A DNA stretch of 8,634 nt from assembly GCA_003519485.1 (NCBI GenBank), contig DOWQ01000591.1, positions 1-8,634 of the forward strand, written 5' to 3'. Within the stretch, counting starts at the first letter, position 1. Every line of letters begins with the position of its first letter. Both the position numbers and the translations under genes were made by a program. Shown here piece by piece: positions 1 to 4,355 of the stretch. The notes under the pieces are model-generated. The model searched no databases, was not told the origin of the DNA, and saw only the letters and a list, made by a program, of their open reading frames with translations. The stretch comes from Streptomyces sp. (GTDB lineage Bacteria; Actinomycetota; Actinomycetes; Streptomycetales; Streptomycetaceae).

Positions 1-57
1 ACTAGCGGGGCGAAAAGCAGGGCCACGGCGAGCGCGGTCACCAGCGAGAACGCCCTG

Positions 58-330
58 GTGGCGGTGAACGAGACGGCAACCCAATCGTTGCGAGGGCTCC
101 TTGCCTTCGGCGTGGTGTTCTTCGGGTCTCTGGGAGCCTGGGTCCCACTGTGGTTCATGGTGATGGGCGACGAGTGGTTTTGGCTCCCACTGATCAATGC
201 GGTGGTGATGAACGTGGGAGTGGCGCTCGCCGTGCGGGGCTGGATCAAGAAGGACACGCGGCAGATCTTGGCCGGCGGCGGGGTGCTGTTCCTGTCCTTG
301 ACCATGATTCACGCCATTGATTCCTTCTGA
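58..330 (+). CDS. small three-helix membrane protein, function unknown
   Basis: This frame encodes about 90 residues with three hydrophobic stretches, near residues 13-35, 41-61 and 71-87, separated by short charged linkers (GDEW, then WIKKDTRQ). It should be a small integral membrane protein; I do not recognise a family and assign no function. The start is uncertain. GTG at 58 and GTG at 64 are both possible, neither has a strong Shine-Dalgarno sequence, and the frame stays open to the left edge, so the real start could lie outside the window. Aromatic residues are frequent and third positions are less GC-rich than in the biosynthetic genes, which fits an accessory gene. It ends 377 bases before the next gene, so it is probably not in that operon. 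The hydrophobic pattern supports a real protein, but homology was not tested. Confidence 0.6.
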   Translation: MAVNETATQSLRGLLAFGVVFFGSLGAWVPLWFMVMGDEWFWLPLINAVVMNVGVALAVRGWIKKDTRQILAGGGVLFLSLTMIHAIDSF

Positions 331-543
331 CGGCAGAACTCATCGCCCCCGGCAATGCGGAACAGCGTCTGTGACACCAGAAGCTGCAGGGGCGGGAGTG
401 GCGTTGCTGAATCCTTCGTCGAAGTCTGCTGGAGTTGTCCGAATAGGCGCTGCCGGGTGCTGTTCCACCGAGCCGGAAAGCGCCCTGCACGATGGCCGTT
501 CGACGCCCCGGCCGAGGTATATCGACCGCATTTGCCCCGTTCC

Positions 544-559
544 GTGTCAGGCGTGACAC
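544..559. promoter_or_regulatory. perfect 6-bp inverted repeat, operator-like
   Basis: GTGTCA, four bases (GGCG), then TGACAC: a perfect 16-base dyad, the size and form of a dimeric repressor site. It lies about 150 bases before the start at 708 and just upstream of the weak -10-like TAGAAC at 589-594. The cognate regulator cannot be named from sequence. Confidence 0.35.
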
Positions 560-609
560 CTCCGAATTCGGTCGTGCTGCGCGGAGCGTAGAACGACCGG
601 AAATATCGC

Positions 610-641
610 CTGACAGGCTCTGCGACCGGTATTGCTGTCAG
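610..641. promoter_or_regulatory. 7-bp inverted repeat with TGACAG/CTGTCA arms
   Basis: CTGACAG (610-616) and CTGTCAG (635-641) are perfect complements 18 bases apart. The arms share the TGACA core with the dyad at 544-559. It could be a second binding site or a hairpin in the leader of the 708-1612 transcript. CGACCGG also occurs twice here, at 594-600 and 623-629. Confidence 0.3.
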
Positions 642-707
642 CGGCACCTGCTCCAATTCCTGTGGCGCGGTCGACGAGGCCGGCCGCAGGAGACTGAGGG
701 GGACGCG

Positions 708-926
708 GTGCCCTGGATCAATCCGTATGTGAAGAGGGACGGTACGCAAGTACGAGGACATGGCCGTTGGGCTCCAGGAGCGCGCCATGAACTGGCGGTC
801 CTGCTGATCGTTGGCGTTGTGGTCTGCGGTGCGGGAAGTGGGCACATCACAATCGACACGGGGGACGGACGCACGGGGCCGGGTCCACGTGTGGCGGCGC
901 CGGTTGTTCCGGGAGGTCAGCGGTGA
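708..926 (+). CDS. small single-helix membrane protein with NPYVKRDGT motif
   Basis: GTG at 708 follows a good ribosome binding site (GAGGGG, 696-701, six-base gap) and gives a 72-residue protein. The N-terminus carries NPYVKRDGTxVRGHxRWAPGAR, a basic motif that I associate with small uncharacterised Streptomyces proteins. A single hydrophobic segment follows (about residues 29-43, LAVLLIVGVVVCGAG), then a Gly/Pro-rich tail. The likely topology is a short basic cytoplasmic N-terminus with one membrane helix. The stop TGA overlaps the next gene's GTG start in a GTGA, so the two are cotranscribed and translationally coupled. That points to a shared role with the membrane nuclease, perhaps as a partner, but this is inference. 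The frame is open upstream to 492; that longer version has no ribosome site and an unlikely composition. Function unknown. Confidence 0.65.
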   Translation: MPWINPYVKRDGTQVRGHGRWAPGARHELAVLLIVGVVVCGAGSGHITIDTGDGRTGPGPRVAAPVVPGGQR

Positions 927-1612
927 GCGGCCGGCCGCCCGCACGGCGGCGGAGGCGTACATCGAGGAAGGCGAAAGGGCCCGATGCGCTGACGCTCGGC
1001 ATCGCAGCGGCCGCGGGGCTGGGGCTCGTCATCGCCGTAGTGCAGTGGCTGCTGACGCACTGGTGGCTGCTCGTCGTGCTCGCGGTCGTCGCAGCCTGTG
1101 CCGGAGGCTTCTGGCTGAAGCAGCGGTCCGACCGCTCGCGCTGGGAACGGGTTCGAGCTCAGGGCCTGCGATATCAACTGTCCCAACTCGACAGACTCCA
1201 CCACACGGACTTCGAGTACGCGATACGGGACCTCTTGCGGCGCGACGGCTGTACGGAGGCCGTGCAGGTGGGGGGTGCCGGTGACAATGGCGCCGACGTG
1301 AAAGCCGTCGATCCGGTCGGGCGCCGTTGGGTGATCCAGTGCAAGCACCGCAGGAACGGGGCCGCAGGTTCGCCCGTCGGCACCCCGGACCTGCACGTCC
1401 TCAACGGCACGGGGCGGCAACTGCACGGTGGCGACGTGGTGGTCCTGGTGACGAACGGACGCTTCACCTCGAAATGCGCGCCGCTGGCAAGGTCCCAGCG
1501 GCTGCACCTGGTGGACCGCGGAACGCTGGGGGAGTGGGCGGCAGGCTCCCGGCCGCTCTGGGAACTCCTGCAGAAGCTCCCACCGCCCCGGAAGCCGTCT
1601 CCGCTGCTATGA
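923..1612 (+). CDS. membrane-anchored Mrr-type PD-(D/E)XK endonuclease
   Basis: The 229-residue product starts at GTG 923 behind GGGAGG (911-916). A very basic N-terminus (residues 3-18) precedes two hydrophobic helices, about 23-43 and 47-65. The rest resembles the Mrr-like restriction endonuclease catalytic domain: DFEYAIRDLLRRDGC (96-110), then GDNGADV with the likely metal-binding Asp125, a strand (RRWVIQ), and the Gln139-x-Lys141 half of the active site (QCKH). Mrr relatives cut DNA, often modified DNA. The family's catalytic residues appear intact, so the protein is probably active. Two helices before the domain should hold it at the inner face of the membrane. The start codon overlaps the stop of the small membrane protein upstream, so they form an operon. 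Fold assignment is firm; a role in defence against incoming DNA is inference, and DNA repair or turnover is also possible. Confidence 0.85.
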   Translation: MSGRPPARRRRRTSRKAKGPDALTLGIAAAAGLGLVIAVVQWLLTHWWLLVVLAVVAACAGGFWLKQRSDRSRWERVRAQGLRYQLSQLDRLHHTDFEYAIRDLLRRDGCTEAVQVGGAGDNGADVKAVDPVGRRWVIQCKHRRNGAAGSPVGTPDLHVLNGTGRQLHGGDVVVLVTNGRFTSKCAPLARSQRLHLVDRGTLGEWAAGSRPLWELLQKLPPPRKPSPLL

Positions 1613-1659
1613 GGATGCCGAGGACTGTCCCAGGCGTTGAGCAACCCGGATGGCACGAA

Positions 1660-1683
1660 GCCCGGCCACCTCAGCAGCCGGGC
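1660..1683 (+). terminator. possible terminator after the nuclease gene
   Basis: GCCCGGC (1660-1666) and GCCGGGC (1677-1683) form a perfect 7-bp stem with a 10-base loop, 47 bases after the nuclease stop. No T-run follows, so it is a weak candidate. I see no gene in 1613-1834. Confidence 0.35.
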
Positions 1684-1834
1684 GCCGCCAGCGGTGACTG
1701 TCCGGGAGCAAGCCCGGCAAGGACAGCAAGATATGGAGGGCTGCCCTCGGGAAGCGGTCGCGTGATCCCCGCAAGGAACACACCGCGACCACCGGCAAAC
1801 AGCCGCCCAGGTTTTGTCCGGCTGCACACACGCG

Positions 1835-1871
1835 AAAACCCCGCACTCAGCGTTTCGGCTGGTGGCGGGGT
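1835..1871 (-). terminator. intrinsic terminator of the tRNA-Arg gene
   Basis: Read on the minus strand, ACCCCGC (1871-1865) pairs with GCGGGGT (1844-1838), and further inner pairing (CAGC/GCTG) lengthens the hairpin. The strand then runs into TTTT (1838-1835). This classic stem plus T-tract begins about 20 bases past the tRNA 3' end. On the plus strand only TCTTC follows, so opposite-direction activity would be weaker. Confidence 0.7.
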
Positions 1872-1892
1872 CTTCAGGCACCTTATGCGAGG

Positions 1893-1964
1893 TGCCCCCG
1901 GCAGGATTCGAACCTGCGCACACGGCTCCGGAGGCCGTTGCTCTATCCCCTGAGCTACGGGGGC
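1893..1964 (-). tRNA. tRNA-Arg, anticodon CCG
   Basis: The minus strand folds into a complete 72-base cloverleaf. The 7-bp acceptor stem is GCCCCCG/CGGGGGC, the D stem GCTC/GAGC, the anticodon stem ACGGC/GCCGT around the loop CTCCGGA, and the T stem GCAGG/CCTGC around TTCGAAT. The discriminator base is A. Anticodon CCG reads CGG, a frequent arginine codon in high-GC genomes. The 3' CCA is not encoded and must be added enzymatically. The gene is transcribed away from the response regulator and has its own terminator. Its 3' end faces the accessory genes at 58-1612, the side on which tRNA-targeting elements insert. I see no second copy of the tRNA 3' end in the window. Confidence 0.97.
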
Positions 1965-1995
1965 GTGTCGACCGCGTTCGGCGGCGACGGGTAGA

Positions 1996-2022
1996 ACACT
2001 ACCAGCTCCACCGGGGTGTCCA
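1996..2022 (-). promoter_or_regulatory. candidate promoter of tRNA-Arg
   Basis: On the minus strand, TGGACA (2022-2017, five of six matches to TTGACA) is followed after 15 bases by TAGTGT (2001-1996), which is preceded by TGG as in extended -10 promoters. It ends about 31 bases before the tRNA 5' end. The spacing is short, which the extended -10 could compensate. Confidence 0.45.
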
Positions 2023-2209
2023 TGAACACCATTTCGCGGGCCCCCGCAGGGCCGGCGGAGGGGATGGTTCCGGTGGCTTCGGGCCGGGTCAGGCGGGTTG
2101 TGCGGCCGTCCCCTAGCGCATCCGTCGGCATCGGCGCATGCAGTCATTGAAAGGTCCCCCGGAGGTGGTGGAAGTAGGGAAAAGCGGGACGCGACCGGAG
2201 CGCTCGACC

Positions 2210-2215
2210 TACTCT
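2210..2215 (+). promoter_or_regulatory. -10 element for a leaderless response-regulator mRNA
   Basis: TACTCT fits the actinobacterial -10 pattern TANNNT and ends six bases before the GTG at 2222. That places transcription start at or next to the start codon. No Shine-Dalgarno sequence precedes the GTG. The -35 region is weak (GGGAC around 2186-2190). Confidence 0.4.
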
Positions 2216-2221
2216 CGAGTT

Positions 2222-2674
2222 GTGCCTGGCTCGTCCGCACGGGTCCTTGTCGTCGATGACAACAAGGTGATCCGGCAGCTGATCAGGGTCAACCTCGAGC
2301 TTGAAGGGTTCGAGGTCGTGACCGCGGCCGATGGTGCCGAATGTCTGGACGTCGTACACAGCGTGCGTCCCGATGTCGTCACCCTGGATGTAGTGATGCC
2401 CCGCCTCGACGGATTACGTACGGCCGCCCGGCTGCACGAGGATCCGCAGACCCGGGATGTGCCCGTCGCGATCGTCAGCGCCTGCTCCCGGCGGGAGGTC
2501 GACGACGGGCACGCGGCGGGGGTCGATGCGTTTCTCGCCAAGCCCTTCGAACCCGGGGAGCTGGTCCGGGTCGTACGGCAGCTGGCGCGCGTCGGAAAGC
2601 GGCCCCGCCGGGAGCCGCCCGCCGGGGACCCACCCGGCGGGGGCAGTGCCCCCTTCGCGCACCCCGCCGGGTGA
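2222..2674 (+). CDS. receiver-only response regulator (CheY-like)
   Basis: From GTG 2222 this is a 150-residue protein with one receiver domain (about residues 6-122) and no output domain. The family residues are present: the acidic pair Asp12-Asp13, phospho-acceptor Asp56 in TLDVVMP, switch Ser86, aromatic Phe104 and Lys107 in LAKPF. The tail (127-150) is Pro/Gly-rich and probably disordered. Such proteins pass a phosphate or act by protein contact rather than binding DNA. No histidine kinase lies nearby, so its partner is unknown. ATG 2138 would add 28 residues not typical of receivers; I prefer 2222 because the fold begins at residue 7 and a -10 element lies six bases upstream. Codon 65 is TTA (2414-2416), rare in Streptomyces and read by the bldA tRNA, so expression may be limited to late growth. 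It sits upstream of nrtL but is separated from it by hairpins. Confidence 0.9.
   Translation: MPGSSARVLVVDDNKVIRQLIRVNLELEGFEVVTAADGAECLDVVHSVRPDVVTLDVVMPRLDGLRTAARLHEDPQTRDVPVAIVSACSRREVDDGHAAGVDAFLAKPFEPGELVRVVRQLARVGKRPRREPPAGDPPGGGSAPFAHPAG
2603..2673 (+). repeat. overlapping GC-rich inverted repeats across the regulator stop codon
   Basis: CCCGCCGGG occurs at 2604-2612, 2618-2626 and 2663-2671; its complement CCCGGCGGG is at 2633-2641. The single complementary arm can form a 9-bp hairpin with a 6-base loop using 2618-2626, or a perfect 12-bp stem (2631-2642 with 2662-2673) using the last copy. The stop codon (2672-2674) lies in that stem. It could act as a terminator or mRNA-stabilising end; no T-run follows. 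Confidence 0.45.
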
Positions 2675-2754
2675 CGCACGTGCGGGTGACATGAGCGACG
2701 TCGGCGACTCCGGGCGTTTCCGGCAGAATCCGATGAAACCGGCGTGAGGTCCGA

Positions 2755-2801
2755 CACAGGCCGGGCCGGGCGGGCGTGGTCCCGCCCCGGCCCTGCCTGT
2801 G
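2755..2801 (+). terminator. long GC hairpin between the regulator and nrtL
   Basis: CACAGGC (2755-2761) pairs with GCCTGTG (2795-2801), and the stem continues inwards through 2763-2774 with 2781-2793. That makes about 19 base pairs with one mismatch, one bulged C (2788) and a 6-base loop (CGTGGT). It lies 80 bases after the regulator stop and 75 before nrtL. No T-run follows, but very stable hairpins without one are considered possible terminators in Streptomyces. It probably separates the two transcription units. Confidence 0.5.
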
Positions 2802-2825
2802 CCGTGCGGTTCGCCGCGCGTCCGG

Positions 2826-2846
2826 TCCGCGGAATCCGTTCGCGGA
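2826..2846. promoter_or_regulatory. inverted repeat over the nrtL -35 region
   Basis: TCCGCG (2826-2831), nine bases, then CGCGGA (2841-2846) form a perfect dyad. The left arm is also part of the palindrome TCCGCGGA (2826-2833). It sits where the -35 element of the nrtL promoter should be, a typical operator position. No regulator can be named. Confidence 0.3.
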
Positions 2847-2864
2847 TATGCCCCCCGCCTCCCA

Positions 2865-2870
2865 TACGCT
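2865..2870 (+). promoter_or_regulatory. -10 element for a leaderless nrtL mRNA
   Basis: TACGCT fits TANNNT and ends six bases before GTG 2877, the same spacing as for the response regulator. There is no Shine-Dalgarno sequence before the GTG. The -35 region is not recognisable and overlaps the dyad at 2826-2846. Confidence 0.45.
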
Positions 2871-2876
2871 TGACCC

Positions 2877-4322
2877 GTGACCCCCGCCCAGCTCTCCAGC
2901 GTCGTGCTGCGCACAGTGCGCCGTGCCGTCGAGGACGGTGAGCTGCGCGTACCCGTCCCCGGGCAGGTGGTCGTCAAGCGCTCACCGCGCGCCGGCTGTG
3001 GCGACTACGCCACCGGGGTCGCACTTCAGCTCGCTCCGCCCGCCGGGCTGCCCGCCCGCAGCGTGGCCGAGATCCTGCGCCCCCGGCTCGCCGCCGCGCC
3101 CGGTATCGAGCTCGTGGAGATCGCAGGCCACGGTTTCCTCAACATCACCCTCGCTGACGGCTCCGGCGCAGCCCTCGTACGCGACGTGCGCGGCCAGGGC
3201 GGGACGTACGGGCACGGTGACGCCCTCGCCGGCCGCGCCATCCGCCTCACCTTCCCGCACGAGACCCGCGCCGCCGTCGTTGCCGACTCCCTCCGCCGCA
3301 TCCTCGGCGCCCAGGGCGCGGACGTCCGCCTCAGCTGCGATCGCGAACCCGACTCGGAGCGGGCGGCGGCCTGGGCCGCCCTCCGGATCACGGACGGCGC
3401 CCACGGCCCGCGGCTCCCCTCGGGTTCCGAGGCCGGTCCTGTATCCGGCTCCGCCGCTCCCGAGTCCGGTGCTCCCCGCGGTTCCGGCCCCGTTGCCGGC
3501 CACCTCGGGGCCGGTCCTCGCCTTGATTCGGGCCCGGATTCGGGCCCGGTCACCGTGCCCGCGGCCGGCTCTCTCCCTCATGGCACCGGCCTTCCCGAGC
3601 AGACCTCCGAGCGGCTCGAGCACGGCTTCGAGGCCGATTCCGTGCCCAAGTCGCTCCCCGCGACCGCGGCCGCCCGGATCTCCGACTGCGAGGTCGTCCC
3701 CCTGCCTGTGCCCGTCCCCGTCGCGGCCTCCGCCGCCGAGCTGCTCCGCGCGCTCGGCCCGGACGCCGCCCGCTGGGCCCTCCTCCGGCCCGCCGCGCAC
3801 GACCACCCCCGCCTCACGGACGACCTCCTCGTGCAGCGGGAAACCAACCCGCTGTTCCGCGTGCAGTACGCCCACGCCCGCGCCTGTGCGCTGGTACGGA
3901 ACGCCGCCGAGCTCGGGGCCGCCCCCGGCTCCGGCGACCGGTCCCCGGAGAGCGGCGTCGTCCCCGAGGCACCCGGTTCGGAGCTCTCCCCCCCGGAGCT
4001 CTCCGAACCGCAACTGCCCGTCCCCGACGCCCCCAGCCCCGAAGCCCCCGCCCCCGTCCGTGACCTCCTCGCCCTCCTCCGCGAGCATCCCGCCGTGCTC
4101 GCCGCCGCCGCCCGCCACCGCGCACCCGACCGCGTCGCGCGCCACCTCGAGCAGCTCGCCGCCGCCTTCTTCCGCTTCCACGACAGCTGTCCCGTGCTGC
4201 CGCGTGGCGACGAGAAACCCGAGGCCGTTCACCGGGATCGCGCCGCCCTCGCCGAGGCGGCCGGGACGGTGCTCGCGAACGGCCTGCACCTGCTCGGCAT
4301 CCACGCCCCCCGCCACCTCTGA
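2877..4322 (+). CDS. nrtL: ArgS-related anticodon-binding protein NrtL
   Basis: This 481-residue protein is a relative of arginyl-tRNA synthetase. Residues 1-110 resemble its N-terminal tRNA-recognition domain. Residues 122-153 (IRLTFPHETR to ADVRLS) match the start of the catalytic fold, but HIGH is missing and no KMSKS-like motif occurs. The C-terminus is a clear DALR anticodon-binding domain: NPLFRVQYAHARACALVRNA (324-343), then a helical part (396-481) with AAAFFRFHDSCPVL and the family ending ANGLHLLGIHAP. Two low-complexity Ser/Gly/Pro/Glu segments interrupt it, about 175-265 and 345-395. A normal ArgRS is about 550-600 residues, so most of the aminoacylation core is gone. It probably binds tRNA-Arg or similar RNA without charging it; the role is unknown. 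It starts at a leaderless-looking GTG and lies 33 bases before lysA, likely cotranscribed. Confidence 0.92.
   Translation: MTPAQLSSVVLRTVRRAVEDGELRVPVPGQVVVKRSPRAGCGDYATGVALQLAPPAGLPARSVAEILRPRLAAAPGIELVEIAGHGFLNITLADGSGAALVRDVRGQGGTYGHGDALAGRAIRLTFPHETRAAVVADSLRRILGAQGADVRLSCDREPDSERAAAWAALRITDGAHGPRLPSGSEAGPVSGSAAPESGAPRGSGPVAGHLGAGPRLDSGPDSGPVTVPAAGSLPHGTGLPEQTSERLEHGFEADSVPKSLPATAAARISDCEVVPLPVPVPVAASAAELLRALGPDAARWALLRPAAHDHPRLTDDLLVQRETNPLFRVQYAHARACALVRNAAELGAAPGSGDRSPESGVVPEAPGSELSPPELSEPQLPVPDAPSPEAPAPVRDLLALLREHPAVLAAAARHRAPDRVARHLEQLAAAFFRFHDSCPVLPRGDEKPEAVHRDRAALAEAAGTVLANGLHLLGIHAPRHL
3525..3548 (+). repeat. tandem 12-base repeat inside nrtL
   Basis: GATTCGGGCCCG occurs twice back to back and encodes DSGPDSGP in the first low-complexity segment of NrtL. 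Since 12 is a multiple of three, the frame is kept. This looks like slippage-driven growth of a disordered linker. Confidence 0.8.
3979..4004 (+). repeat. direct 11-base repeat in the second nrtL insertion
   Basis: CGGAGCTCTCC occurs at 3979-3989 and 3994-4004, 15 bases apart and in frame, encoding the related SELS and PELS. It is another sign of local duplication in a low-complexity part of NrtL. Confidence 0.7.
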
Positions 4323-4355
4323 GTCGAAGAGCCACCCGAGGAGCTCCAGAGAGTC

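Larger units (their letters stand above)
331..707. other. intergenic stretch without a supported gene
   Basis: No frame in these 377 bases has a convincing start, ribosome binding site and protein-like composition. GC is lower than in the rest of the window. It holds two inverted repeats built from TGTCA/TGACA half-sites (544-559 and 610-641), another TGACAC at 372-377, and a weak -10-like TAGAAC at 589-594. The most natural role is the control region of the 708-1612 gene pair. A minus-strand frame ending at 309 has a mildly protein-like tail and could be a gene relic, but I cannot support it. Confidence 0.5.

Noticed and set aside
492..707. Upstream extension of the small protein at 708
   Set aside because: The extension is Arg/Cys-rich and unprotein-like, with no ribosome site at 492, while GTG 708 has a good one just before the NPYVKRDGT motif.
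309..962. 217-residue minus-strand frame ending near the 58-330 gene
   Set aside because: Much of it lies opposite the 708-926 gene, its start is inside the nuclease gene, and no family is visible. The tail near 309-480 is mildly protein-like and could be a relic, but nothing supports it further.
1613..1892. Integrase or transposase remnant beside the tRNA
   Set aside because: No integrase motif, insertion-sequence ends or duplicate of the tRNA 3' end is visible here; the frames crossing it are low-quality shadows.
2138..2221. N-terminal extension of the response regulator from ATG 2138
   Set aside because: It adds 28 residues not expected in receiver proteins, lacks a ribosome site, and would include the -10 element at 2210-2215.
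2691..2747. 18-residue frame after the response regulator
   Set aside because: No ribosome site and no recognisable leader character, such as runs of one amino acid; probably chance.
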